Source of the DNA: Gari tellinella
Taxonomy: Eukaryota > Mollusca > Bivalvia > Cardiida > Psammobiidae
Assembly (NCBI GenBank): GCA_922989275.2
Contig: OV277870.1
Location: 46,000,356-46,064,355, forward strand
Reading direction: 5' to 3'
DNA: 64,000 nucleotides
The position numbers were made by a program, and so were the translations under genes. The notes below the pieces were generated by a model. The model was not told the DNA's origin. It saw only the letters and a program-made list of their open reading frames with translations, and did no database searches. Positions 45,095-56,120 of this stretch are shown here, in pieces; within the stretch, counting starts at the first letter, position 1; each line of letters starts with the position of its first letter.

Positions 45095-45219
45095 ATAGTC
45101 TTGGTGTTGGATGAGGAGTATGGCTAAAGCCAGAGTCAATTTAATTTAGGGATTTAATGTTCAGTTTAGGGTGTGTAATTTAGTTTGTTCATGTATATAT
45201 ACTACACAACGCTGTAGTC

Positions 45220-46233
45220 ATGGCATTTGCCCCGCGTACGAGTACACCTTTACCCGATAGTGAGCACGTGGCGGCACGAGACTCGCATGTAGAAAGTAAC
45301 CCTTTCAACATACCGAAAAAAGTCGGTTTTGATTTACACGAAACAATGCCGTTGTATTCTGAGTGTATCAACGCAGAATCTCAGATATCTCAGACAGAGG
45401 AGGATTTGATTGATTTAAGTGAAAATAAAACAAAATGGGATTTATTTAGTACTACTGCTGTTAATCAAACAATTCCGCAGGTTAACCCGTTTTTATACGG
45501 TACTGAATCACTTCATATCCCTCAAAGCACTATGTCTTCACATCCTTTGTATGGTGTGGATACAAATCAGGCCCGCTGCATTCAGAATAGCAACCCTTTT
45601 AATGTTAGTTTAATGGGGAATGTGTTGCAGCCGACTAATTCAGGGTTACTTAGTTTGGCTACCCCACCACCCCCTTATTCGTATGCACAGACAAAGCCGC
45701 TAGGGCATAGCGAGTCCCATTACAACCCTTATGTTAAGAAAGAGCAAAACCCGCCTCTCTATGATGGGTTAGGCAAATGGGAACAATTTATCTCATGTTT
45801 TGAGAAAGTAGCAGACTACAATGGATTAGATTGCGATACAAAGGCTAAGAAACTTTTGATTTCATTAAGGGGCGAGGCAGTAGAGTTTGTCGATAACTTA
45901 ACGTTAAAACAGACTCGTGACTTCTCGCAGATGAAACAAGCTTTAGGTCAGCGGTACGACGAGTTAGTAAGTCCGCAACTTCATGAATCAAAATTCTACT
46001 CCCGCCGTAGACAAGAAAACGAAAGCGTAGGACAATACTTAAGAGAGTTACAGTCTCTAGCCAGTAAAGCATTCCCCCATGAAAATGGTAGGCTGTACTA
46101 TAGGATAGTTTGTCACCAATTCATTCAAGGATTAGCTCACCTTGACTTGAAGAACAAACTGTTATGGGAGCTAAATAAATCAAAATCTAGTGGATTAGAA
46201 CTTATGACAGAAACGCCAGAGAAAATGTGTTAA
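45220..46233 (+). CDS. gag: Gag of the LTR element
   Basis: 337 codons from ATG 45220. A Pro/Asn-rich N-terminal 170 residues precede a Gag capsid-like domain (about residues 175-330) with LYDGLGKWEQFISCFEKVAD, LLISLRGEAVEFVDNL and SRRRQENESVGQYLRELQSL, the core of the retrotransposon gag family that builds the particle shell. The normal zinc knuckle and protease after it are lost: the frame runs on a few residues (LELMTETPEKMC) into the deletion junction and stops. No stop or frameshift occurs within the domain, so a shell protein could still be made. Confidence 0.8.
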   Translation: MAFAPRTSTPLPDSEHVAARDSHVESNPFNIPKKVGFDLHETMPLYSECINAESQISQTEEDLIDLSENKTKWDLFSTTAVNQTIPQVNPFLYGTESLHIPQSTMSSHPLYGVDTNQARCIQNSNPFNVSLMGNVLQPTNSGLLSLATPPPPYSYAQTKPLGHSESHYNPYVKKEQNPPLYDGLGKWEQFISCFEKVADYNGLDCDTKAKKLLISLRGEAVEFVDNLTLKQTRDFSQMKQALGQRYDELVSPQLHESKFYSRRRQENESVGQYLRELQSLASKAFPHENGRLYYRIVCHQFIQGLAHLDLKNKLLWELNKSKSSGLELMTETPEKMC

Positions 46234-46625
46234 GGGTTGGATCTTTTGTGTGGCGACATTATCCTCCCCTAGCAAATCTTAAATTGGGTTTGGGTTGGAC
46301 GGGTCCATTCTTAGTCATTAATAAGTTATCTGACATCACATATACGCTACAGAAGGGTCCACAAAGTAAGCCGTTCAATGTAAATATGAACCAATTAAAA
46401 GCATATCTAGGAGACAGCCCACCGGAAGTGTGGCTCGATCTCACCGAAGGAAATCATTCGTTAGGGCAGGATACGGGAGATAGCCCACCGGAAGTAGAGC
46501 TCGATCTCACCGAAAGAGATAATACAATAGGACAAAATGAGACAGAGAGTAATTCCCCTCAGACTCCTCGGGTGCGTACTAGAGCCGGTAGGGTAGTTCG
46601 CCCCAAAGTAATATTTTCTCCTTAA
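46205..46625 (+). pseudogene. Pol remnant: integrase C-terminal domain
   Basis: In the frame +1 to gag, starting inside its last codons: RVGSFVWRHYPPLANLKLGL, GWTGPFLVINKLSDITY and NVNMNQLKAYLGDSPPEV. This is the small barrel domain at the end of gypsy integrases. It is followed by a 26-residue repeat (GDSPPEVxLDLTE twice) and a tail RTRAGRVVRPKVIF of the kind common at gypsy pol ends. The sequence upstream of RVGSF is missing, and the junction is at about 46205-46228. Confidence 0.75.
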
Positions 46626-46660
46626 CTACAAGTACTGCAAATGCAGTATTGTATTAGTAT

Positions 46661-46676
46661 TTTTTCCGTTTTTCAG
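46661..46676 (+). promoter_or_regulatory. Strong splice acceptor before the extra frame
   Basis: TATTTTTTCCGTTTTTCAG directly before AATATGG. It is a textbook pyrimidine tract plus CAG, three bases before the ATG at 46680. It suggests the downstream frame is expressed from a spliced transcript, like an env-position gene. No clear donor was found in the leader. Confidence 0.5.
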
Positions 46677-46679
46677 AAT

Positions 46680-47177
46680 ATGGAATCCGGCGAGATAGAG
46701 ATCCATGCGGATCCCAACGAGATGGAAGAATTCCTACAGAGTAATGAGACTATCAGGTTTCCGGACTATGGCATGACTTGTAAAGTCATGTCATGTCCGG
46801 ACACCACCCATTTCACACGTTATGTGAAGTATGTTGACCATTGTGTGACCATACACAGGTCATATACGTAAATGTTTAAGTGTAGTGAATGTAAGAAAAA
46901 ATTCAAATGTAAAAAGAATAGCAGGGCACATCCCAAAATTCACATTCCTAAAATAGTCGTTCTCAAAAAAATCAGAATAGTTAATCCAAGTTATATCGAC
47001 CCTGGGGGGGAGCACATGTTGGCCCCATCCCTACATCCTAGGAGGAAGCCTGAAGAAGATTCTTCATTTAGGGCAATAATGAGAATGGAACAGCAGCACA
47101 AACGTAGAACCTTTAGCCAATATATGTCAAATAATGACAGACCCAATTTGCTAGTAGGAAGGGAGTGGGATGTGTAA
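46680..47177 (+). pseudogene. Extra C2H2 zinc-finger frame of the LTR element
   Basis: 165 codons in one frame interrupted by a single TAA at 46869-46871. The N-terminal half is acidic (ESGEIEIHADPNEMEEFLQS) and has a possible first finger, C-x4-C-x14-H-x4-H (CKVMSC...DHCVTIH). The second half begins with a canonical finger, C-x2-C-x12-H-x3-H (FKCSECKKKF...AHPKIH). A basic region and a conserved-looking C-terminus (FSQYMSNNDRPNLLVGREWD) follow. It lies where env or accessory genes sit in LTR elements. The finger pair suggests nucleic-acid binding (inference). The stop may be recent. Confidence 0.65.
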
Positions 47178-48161
47178 TAATACATGTATTATTATTTTGC
47201 CATATATACATACCATTGTGAAGGACAGGACATAGATTGTGTTTGAAGGTGTGTAAATAGAAGCGTTAACAGCACGGTAATCCTATTGGGATTAGTGTTA
47301 AATGGACGTAACTGTTCGTTGATTTCCGTCTTTCTTCGGAGACGACGGAAATGAACGAAGTGTTCCGCTTGAAATTGTGCAGTTAGTACATAGGATACAC
47401 AGTAGATCTAGTTTTGTTTTGTTCATTTGTTTTTAAGAGGAACCGAGGAAGCACTATATTTTTGTGGGTATATTTTAGTGCAGGTAATAGTGTGCATTTA
47501 TGATCAGGTTTATATGTACATGTTAATTTGAAAGAGAGTAAACACGAACAAAGGTAGCATTTTTATTATATAATTAAGTACAAGACATTTGGGTTCATTA
47601 TGTCGTATTGGTGTTTACTTATTGTTACAATAGATTAAGAGTTTACGGGTAGCCTTATTTGACAGAGATTAGGAATAACGCTATAAAATACTTTAGTAAG
47701 GAATTTTGATAAGCTGGTGAATTTGATGTGTTTGGCCAATGTGCGAGGTAAATTTGCAGACTTGGCTAAATAAATAAATTCTGCTCATTTCATCTGAATT
47801 TGGATACGTCAGCGTTTAATCGATGAATTTCAGTCAAGTTTGTAAGCATGGTACACAATTACTAGGAGTTCAATCGCTGTTTACCATAGTTTAGAAAACT
47901 CTTATTATAAGTGATTGATTAGAATTGAATCTGTTAACTGAGCTCAGTTGTTTTTCTGTATTTTGATTAAGAATGTGAACTAGTTGTTATTTGAAGGAAA
48001 TGCGTTAGGATAATCATTATGTATGATTTCGTGTTTGACATGTGAAATTTGTTATTCTGTTGTCATAACGTGCAGACAAATTATTTAGATAAAGCCACTT
48101 CTGTGTTTTAAAAAAAAGTAACAACAGCAAAATATTGATGTTGTTCTTTTTTTTCTGAAAT
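47178..48161 (+). other. 3' non-coding tract of the LTR element
   Basis: About 1 kb without an open frame. It holds a hairpin with ATTTCCGTC / GACGGAAAT arms (47322-47352) that extends to about 16 bp with a mismatch. Confidence 0.7.
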
Positions 48162-48173
48162 AGGAAGGAGGAA
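48162..48173 (+). other. Polypurine tract
   Basis: AGGAAGGAGGAA immediately before the 3' LTR. Confidence 0.8.
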
Positions 48174-48824
48174 TGTAGCAGTTTGGCATTCTTTAGCATG
48201 GCAAACTGGCCTTTTAAGATAATAGGCTATAAGCAAACTAAAGGTTAGAGTGTATTGAAACATCTCAGTGATTGCATGCTTTTCAGTTGTACTTTATGGC
48301 AATTGAAGTTAGATTAGTTCTATGTTTTTTACTTGTAGAAAGTGAACTTTAGTTATAGAAATCGGCGAATCAGTCCAGTTAAGCAGATGGTCACATGGTT
48401 CTATCTGCCTATATAATGAGACACTGACCACTGTTCTGTCTCTTACTTGCAACTGGTTGATTACTGGTAACTGAGCTAAGAGCACCTACGACCGACAGGT
48501 TGTAAACTGAAACCAACGGTGGTCACACCGTAATGTTTCAGACTTAGTAAACTTAGGGCTTTTCCGCATCAGGATAAACCTGTACTTCTCCGGACGTTAG
48601 TCTGGGCAACCCAACGGGTGACATCCTGCTCTGCGGAAATATCATGTAACTCGGGATTCCGTTATTGTAAATAGTCATATTTTATGTTCAAATAAAAGTA
48701 GTAAATTGATTTCTGTGTTTTAGTTATATTCCCCGTCCCACCAGGCTATACCCAGAGTACGGACTTGAGGAGCGTAGCGCTCCTGGGGTGGATCCAGATC
48801 ACTGGGTCCCCTCGTCCTGCTACA
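48174..48824 (+). repeat. 3' LTR
   Basis: 651 bp, one visible difference from the 5' LTR. Confidence 0.9.
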
Positions 48825-48953
48825 CATTCAACACGAAGGCCTTTTTTAATCGAACTACAACGTCACATCATTCAACATCAAGCACTTTCATCTGATTTGA
48901 ATGACATCTCTACATGTTATTTTGCTTAGATTTAAGTGTCAGCTGACCGTTTT

Positions 48954-49039
48954 TTAGCTCACCTGAGCACAACTTGCTCAAGGTGAGCTATTGTGATCGG
49001 TCGTCGTACGTCGGTGTTGGTGTCGTCCGTTCACAATTT
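48954..49039 (+). repeat. 5' end of dispersed repeat (interrupted)
   Basis: Starts TAGCTCACCTGAGCACAAC with a hairpin AGCTCACC / GGTGAGCT, then GTCCGTTCACAATTT. It continues at 56397 after the nested insertions. The 13-bp CCGTTCACAATTT appears on both sides (49027-49039, 56384-56396) as the target duplication of the SINE-L insertion. Confidence 0.8.
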
Positions 49040-49810
49040 TCCCCTGAGACCTTCCTACTTTGCCCCCCCCCAGAGACCTTCCTACTTTGCCGTAGTTCTG
49101 GGGCTTAATTGACAGAGGGAATTGTCTCTGTTTGTTAAACAGAGATTGTCCCCTCTGCCAAGAACTAAAAGGAAGGAAGCCCCTGCTGGTGGGGGTTAGA
49201 ATACACCAGCTGCATCTCCTGCAGAGGGGTAAGATCCCCCCAATAGGAGCAACCTGTTTGCCGTGGGTTGCGACTCGAAGCACTCAGATGATGGGATCCT
49301 GGTAGTTGAGCAGAAGGGATTTCTGAGCGCAGATCCCTGATGCAACACACTGCTTTGGCCTTGATTCTGGGTGTAGAAGAGCGGTCAGATATAGCCCGGT
49401 CTGATCAATCGGCTTACCATGTCTTGCCTAAGGACATCTCATATCCAAAAACAGATTACCATTGTTCTAAGCAATGAAATATTTCTGCTTTATATTGATA
49501 TAATTGTTAGTTTCACTAATAGTTCCTCTCTGTATTGAGGTGTTCTTTGTGGCGGTGGTGATGGCTAATCAGGTGGATTTGTGTATAGTTGACCAGCGGT
49601 TCTCGCGTTGATTAACCTATCGACCAGAAGACATCCTATTTAGCGGTAGTGTGTCGGAGGTACGGCGTTGGCTCTACTTTGCTGTTTATCTGAGTATATC
49701 AATCATGTAACCCTGGTGTTTTTTCGCTGGAGATATCCCGAGAAAACATCCCCTTGTTGGACTCCGTGGTGGGTGGGGAACATGGATGATGAATTTTCTG
49801 CGGTAATGCC

Positions 49811-51380
49811 ATGGCTAATCCAGCTCATAATCGCTCTAATAGCAAATCCAATACTTTCAAAAGGTCACGGAAGGACTCCGAGTCATCGGAATCTGACCGT
49901 GAATACATATTGAAATCTCAATCTTCAAACCATTGGCAAAAATTCTTAGTCATTTGTCCAGTAAAGGATGACCAATCTTTGGCAAAGTTGTCACCTTTTG
50001 CAGTGGCGAAAGCACTGCAGGGATTGGCGGGTGAACCAAAAGATGTTAAAGTTTTACGTTCAGGCAATATTTTGGTAGAATTAACAAAAAAAAACCCAAT
50101 CTGATAACCTACTGAAAAGTAAAGTTTTCGCTGGCATTCCCATTTCTGTATCTCCTCATCAGTCTCTGAACTCCTGCAAAGGAGTTGTGAAAAGCTATGA
50201 CCTTCGGCATACTGATGAGAAGGAAATGCTGGCAGAACTTTATAATCAGAATGTCACGGATGTTAAACGTATTAAGTTTGTGAGAAATGGTAAGGAAATA
50301 ATTACCAATACTTTCATTCTGAAGTTTAACGTTCCTACTGTACCATCATCTATTAAATGTGGCTTTTTAAACATCAAGGTTGACCCATTTATTCCCAATC
50401 CTTTGCGGTGCTTTAACTGCCAAAGATTTGGCCATCACAAGGACAAGTGCACTAAGAAACCAGTCTGTGCCCGTTGTGGCGAAGAAAATCATGATTCCTC
50501 TTCCTGCGGAAACCCTTTGAAGTGTTTCAAGTGCAAAGGGGATCACTTTGTATACTCGAAAGAGTGTCCAAAGTGGAAACAGGAAAAGGAAATTCAGACT
50601 GTTAAAGTTGTGAAAAATGTATCTTTTTCTGATGCTCGCAAGCTTGTGGAAGCTTCAAAACCTTCCACACCTGGTGGCCCATCGGCACCATCGTATGCTG
50701 CTGTCTCTCGACCAGCCTCTGCTTTTGTGTTTGGACCAGCTGCTGGTGTTGTTTCTGGACCAGCCTCTGATGTTGTGTCTAGACCAACCCCAGTCCAGGA
50801 GTGTACTTCTTGCAAGCTCTTGGTTGAACAATTGTGTGCCATCTTTCCTGAAAAGGCAAATAAAATTAAAGATGTTCTTAATGCTCTTTCAGACAACTCT
50901 TCCAAACCTTCAACTTCTAAATCTTTATCTCAAAATCCTCAATCTTTAAAACCTACATTGCCACCAAAACCCTCAACACCTACCCTTCCGACTCAAACGA
51001 AGGATGGTAAACAAACTAAAACCAAGTCAAAAAAGCCGAGTGGCACCCAAGAAAACAAAGGTGGCACAAAATCTCCGAAAAAGAAATCGACCCAGTCAAA
51101 AGAGCAGCGATCGGGAGCTGATGTCGATACTCCCATCGCTTTAAACAACAAATACTCTGCACTTCAATCTGTTGAAGATGCAGATGTTTCACATTCGGGC
51201 TTGGTGCGTCCACCATCATGGTCGGATCCCGTCGATCCCGACGAATGGCGAAATTTACCTACAAAGGTGCGTGAATGTGGCGGCTTTTATGTTAATACAT
51301 CCATCGCTCCTTCCTCAAGGTCTCCCATTAAGAAACCTAAGGACAAAAAGATTGTCCCTATATATCCTCCAACTAACTAA
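49811..51380 (+). pseudogene. LINE ORF1, nucleic-acid-binding protein
   Basis: Starts MANPAHNRSNSKSNTFKRS. One frameshift lies in an A-run at about 50086-50096, after which the frame continues to 51380. Residues about 200-260 carry three zinc knuckles in a row: CFNCQRFGHHKDKC, CARCGEENHDSSSC and CFKCKGDHFVYSKEC. After these come a Pro/Ala/Ser-rich stretch and a Lys/Ser-rich region, then a Trp-containing end (WSDPVDPDEWRNLP). This Gag-like ORF1 coats the LINE RNA in related elements. Apart from the slip, which could also be an assembly homopolymer error, it is intact. Confidence 0.8.
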
Positions 51381-51411
51381 TGATCTTAATTACTCTTATC
51401 ATTAATCAATA

Positions 51412-54400
51412 ATGAAAAAGTGCGTTATACAATGGAATTGTAGAGGACTTAAGGCAAATTACAATGAAATTCTTCTGTTATTGAATAAACATTGATCCTG
51501 CTATCATGTGTCTTCAAGAAACTTTCTTGAAGGACACTGATCAAATCAACTTTAGAAATTATTCTATTTATAATCATATTTTTAATGATGGTGAAAGAGC
51601 TGCTGGCGGCTCTTCCATTATTGTGAACAACTCTGTTATTCATAGTCATTTATCTATCAAATCTAATTTACAAGTTGTTGCTGTCAGTGTAACCCTTCAC
51701 AAAGCTATTACATTTTGTTCAATTTACATTCCGCCAAGGACCACAGTTAATAAAACAGACCTTGACGCTCTAATTGAACAATTGCCCTCACCTTTTATTT
51801 TGTTGGGGGATTTTAATAGCCATAACCCATTATGGGGTTCTGATCATTCTAATGCTATGGGTAAGATTGTTGAGGATTTTGTTGGTGAGCACGATTTGTG
51901 CATCTTCAACAATAAGTCTCCAACTTATCTTCACCCGGCATCAGGGTCTTTAACTTGCATTGATATTTCTATTTCTTACCCTACTGTTTATTTGGATTAT
52001 GATTGGAGAGTTGGTGACGACCAATGTGGTAGTGACCACTTTCCAATATTTCTAAATAATATTGCTTCTCCAGTCAAGGAATGTGTTCCTCGCTGGAAAC
52101 TCAAGAAGGCAAATTGGGAAAAATTTGAAATTCTGTGTAAAGAAAAATTAGATTCAGATATATTTAAAGATATTGATGACCCCATTGAAAAGTTCACCCA
52201 TATTTTATATTCAATAGCAGAAGAATGCATTCCTAAGTCCTCGTCAAACCCTAAGAAACCTCCAAAACCTTGGTATAATGATGATTGTAAGGAGGCTATT
52301 CGTAAACGTAAGTCGGCTCTTAGAAGGTTTAGAGTTAGTCCTACTGAGGACAATTTAAACCATTTTAGAGTATTTAGGGCTAAAGCTCGTCGTACTTTTA
52401 AGACTGCAAAGTCGCAGTCTTGGAAGAACTATGTATCTAAATTAAATTCTCGCTCATCAGTAAAGAAGGTATGGGATATGGTACGTAAAATAAGCGGTAA
52501 AGGTAAATCTTCATTTGGACATTTAAATGTTGATGATAAAAAAATAACAGATGTTAAAGATATTGCCAATTCCTTGGCTGATGCTTTTGCTAAAAATTCT
52601 TCATCAGCTAAGTCTTCTCCTGAATTTAGGAATATCAAAAAGTCTAAAGAAAAAGAAAAACTTAATTTTAAATCTTATAACACCGAAAGTTACAATTTAC
52701 CTTTTACTGAAAAAGAACTTTATGATTCTCTTAATAAATCCCTAGATACAGCTGTTGGACCGGATGATATTCATTATCAATTTTTAAAGCACTTGCCTAT
52801 AAATTGTATGAATGTACTTTTAGATATGTTTAATCATATATGGTCAAGTGGTAAACTTCCCAGATTTTGGAAACAGGCGACAGTCATCCCTGTTCCAAAA
52901 CCTGGGAAGGATAACACAGACCCAAATAGTTATCGCCCTATAGCATTGACGAGTTGCGTATGCAAAACCTTAGAGCGCATGATTAATGCAAGACTTGTTT
53001 GGTATCTTGAATCCAACAATCTCATTACGGAGTATCAAAGTGGATTCAGGAGCCAAAGAAGTACTAATGATCATTTAGTTAGATTGGAATCTTTTATTCG
53101 TGAAGCTTTCGTCAAGAAGGAGCACTTAGTTGCTGTCTTCTTTGACCTTGAGAAAGCATATGACACAACATGGAAGTATGGTATCATGAAAGACCTGCAT
53201 GAAAATGGCCTTAAAGGTCGACTTCCAATTTTTATTGAAATTTTTTTAAATGATAGGGAGTTTCAAGTCCGAGTTGGAACTACCCTTTCTGATATGCAAA
53301 AGCAGGAAATGGGTGTTCCACAAGGAAGTATTTTATCAGTAACTCTTTTTAATGTAAAAATTAATAATATTGTTAAATGTTTAACAAATTACACAGATTG
53401 TTCATTGTATGTTGATGACTTTTTAATTTGTTACCGTTCCAAAAACATTAATACTGTTGAACGTCAACTTCAGCTGTCCATTAATAAAATTCAAAAATGG
53501 GCTACTGAGAATGGTTTTAAATTTTCAAGATCAAAAACAAATTGTGTGCATTTCTGTCAACTGAGAAAAATTCATCCTGATCCCGAATTGCACCTGGATG
53601 GTAGCCCCATTCCAGTCGTGGATCAGGCGAAGTTTCTCGGTGTCATTTTTGACAAGAAACTTTCTTTTATCCCTCATATAAAATATTTAAAGGCAAAATG
53701 CCAGAAAACTTTAAAATTACTTCGCGTTCTTGCACATACCGACTGGGGTGCAGATCGTACTGTAATGCTTAGATTATACAGAAGTTTAGTAAGATCCAAA
53801 CTTGATTATGGTTGTTGTGTTTATGACTCTGCAAGGAAATCATACTTGCAGATGCTTGACCCAATACATCATCAAGGTTTACGTTTAGCATTGGGTGCCT
53901 TTAGGACTTCCCCTGCTAAAAGTTTATATGTCGAGGCCAATGAGCCTTCTCTTTACTCTCGTCGTGAAAAATTATCCATGCAGTTAGCTTCAAACCGTTC
54001 AAATCCAACATACAATAATGTGTTTAAACCTAAACATAAACGTATATTTAAATCTAAAGAAAAAGTTATTCCATCCTTTGGAATACGTATGAAAAACTCT
54101 TTTGAAAGTAGTGGTATAGATTTGTCTTTGGTTGAAGAGACCAAAGTCGAATCTATACCACCTTGGACTATTAAACGACCAAATGTCATTTTTGATCTAA
54201 CTTGGCATAAGAAGTCTGAAACAAACTCGCTTGAATTCAAGTCCTTTTTTAATGAAATCATTTCAAAATTTGAAGATTTTAAACAAATTTATACTGATGG
54301 TTCGAAAGATGATGAGAAGGTCGCTGCTGCTTTTGTAACTGACAATACGGTTACAAAGTTTCGGCTCCCTGACAATGCTTCTATATTTTCCACGGAGATC

Positions 54401-55077
54401 AAAGCTATTGATTTAGCTCTTAATTATATTGCTGACGATTCATGTAGTAAACATATAATCTTTTCGGATTCTCTTTCTGTATTACAATCATTGAGTAAAG
54501 GTTCTACTAAAAATGTACTTATTAAAAATATTGTTTTAAAATTTCATGAACTGTCTAATTCTAAAGATGTAAAATTTTGTTGGGTACCTAGTCATTGTGG
54601 AATTAAGGGAAATGAGAGGGCATACTTAGAAACTAAGTCTGCCCTGTCGTTGCCTGAATCTGATATGGATCTTCCTTATTCGGATTTCAAACCACAGATT
54701 ACTAAATTTATTTTAAGAAATTGGCAGGAGTCTTGGAGTGGGGAAACTCACAACAAACTCCATGCCATTAAACCTGTATTAGGGAAAGTTTGAACTCATG
54801 CCAGTCGATTCACCGGGATGAAGTAGTTTTAGCTAGATTAAGAATTGGACATTCTTATATTACACATTCATATTTATTAAAACGTGAGGTTCAACCAGAA
54901 TGTTTATTTTGTTTTGAACCATACACAATTCAGCACATTCTTATTGATTGTGCTGATTTAACTTTAATTCGTAATAAATATTTTCATGCAGATTCTCTAC
55001 GGGAACTGTTTGAATTTGTAGATATATATAAAATACTTGAATTTTTAAAAGCCATTAATTTATATTATAAAATTTGA
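51412..55077 (+). pseudogene. LINE ORF2: endonuclease, reverse transcriptase, RNase H
   Basis: Starts MKKCVIQWNCRGLKANYNEI. A frameshift at about 51490 is followed by 1095 open codons and a second shift at about 54783 (a base missing next to the second copy, which reads GGTGAAAG), then the end at 55077. APE-type endonuclease motifs are CLQETFLK, GDFNSHNPLWGS and SDHFPIF. RT motifs are PNSYRPIALTSCVCKTLERM, FFDLEKAYDTTW, GVPQGSILSV and LYVDDFLI. RNase H has YTDGSKDDEK, STEIKAIDLAL and IFSDSLSVL, but the last Asp position reads NERAYLE (Tyr). The C-terminal motif is CLFCFEPYTIQHILIDC. Two shifts and the lost RNase H residue make this copy inactive, though only mildly decayed. Confidence 0.88.
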
Positions 55078-55517
55078 ATAAACCATATTATTTTTAAAGA
55101 TAAATTTTTTGTATGTCGATTATGTTTTGTCCATATTATGGTTACTTTCCCGTTGATCTGGACTGACATTGACGTAATCTTTAATTTTATATTGTTTTAA
55201 GTTTAATATTGTCATTATTTATTCGGCTCTAAATGACCTTTTTGTGTCGATGGGCCGTAAAACACCATTCATTCATTCATTCATTTGATAATTGCATTAC
55301 TAGAAATATCAGAAATATAAAAGCTATCTAATCTACAACCAATAAAGTGCACTTGATTATCACTAGAATTAGTAACTTTTGTTTACCACGAAATAGCTCT
55401 TTTATTAGGATTCATATACCGGAAACAATCAATTAAACTATTTTTTTATCAATTATCGATTTAAATATTTTTTAACCAACAGTACTTTACTTGAATTACC
55501 ACCAATTTTATCTAAAC

Positions 55518-56120
55518 TCGGATTTCAAACCACAGATTACTAAATTTATTTTAAGAAATTGGCAGGAGTCTTGGAGTGGGGAAACTCACAACAAACTCCA
55601 TGCCATTAAACCTGTATTAGGTGAAAGTTTGAACTCATGCCGGTCGATTCGCCGGGATGAGGTAGTTTTAGCTAGATTGAGAATAGGACATTCTTATATT
55701 ACACATTCATATCTTTTAAAACGTGAGGTTCAACCAGAATGTTTATTTTGTTTTGAACCTTATACAATTCAGCACATTCTTATTGATTGTGCTGATTTAA
55801 CTTTAATTCGTAGTAGATTTTTTCAGGCAGATTCTCTGCGGGAACTGTTTGAATTTGTAGATATGTCTAAAATACTTGAATTTTTAAAAGCCATTAATTT
55901 ATATTATAAAATTTGAATAAATTATAGTTTTTTGAAGATAAATTTTTGTATGTCGATTATGTTTTGTCCATATTTTGTTTACTTTCCCGTTGATCGGGAC
56001 TGACATTGACGTAATCTATTAGTTGATATTGTTTTAAATTTGATATTGTAATTATTTATTCGGCTCTAAATGACCTTTTTGTGTCGATGGGCCGTAAAAC
56101 ACCATTCATTCATTCATTCA
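55518..56120 (+). pseudogene. Second, 5'-truncated LINE copy (3' end)
   Basis: Starts at TCGGATTTCAAACC and encodes the final 130 residues of ORF2 without the frameshift seen in the first copy, ending YYKI at 55916. A 3' UTR follows with GGCTCTAAATGACC, CGATGGGCCGTAAAACACC and (ATTC)n. It differs from the first copy by scattered substitutions (for example RSRFFQADS against RNKYFHADS), so the two are different source copies. Confidence 0.85.

Larger units (their letters stand above)
44422..48824 (+). mobile_element. Ty3/gypsy-like LTR retrotransposon, pol-deleted, very young
   Basis: Two 651-bp LTRs (44422-45072 and 48174-48824) begin TGTAGCA and end TGCTACA. By eye they differ at a single base (GGCATCC against GGCATTC). 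The target duplication is 4 bp (CATT, 44418-44421 and 48825-48828). The order inside is PBS, gag, a fused end of pol (integrase C-terminus only), an extra zinc-finger frame, a 1-kb non-coding tract, a polypurine tract and the 3' LTR. Protease, RT, RNase H and most of integrase are missing, so it needs enzymes in trans. The near-identity of the LTRs means it inserted recently, either before losing pol or already as the deleted form. Confidence 0.9.
49065..56120 (+). mobile_element. Full-length I/Nimb-like LINE insertion with second 3' copy
   Basis: Bounded by a 13-bp duplication TTCCTACTTTGCC (49052-49064 and 56121-56133) inside a SINE-L element. From left: a C-run and CAGAGACCTTCCTACTTT head shared with SINE-L, a 5' UTR to about 49810, ORF1 (49811-51380), ORF2 (51412-55077), a 3' UTR and (ATTC)n at about 55285. 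Then come 230 bp of unrelated DNA and a second truncated 3' copy (55518-56120), also ending in (ATTC)n. One target duplication encloses both copies. RT, endonuclease, RNase H and a terminal CCHC motif place it with RNase H-bearing LINEs such as I or Nimb (from motifs only). Confidence 0.8.

Noticed and set aside
49052..49178. A 97-bp target duplication of the LINE
   Set aside because: The two copies differ at about nine positions while the shorter 13-bp match is exact; the rest is explained as a LINE head shared with SINE-L.
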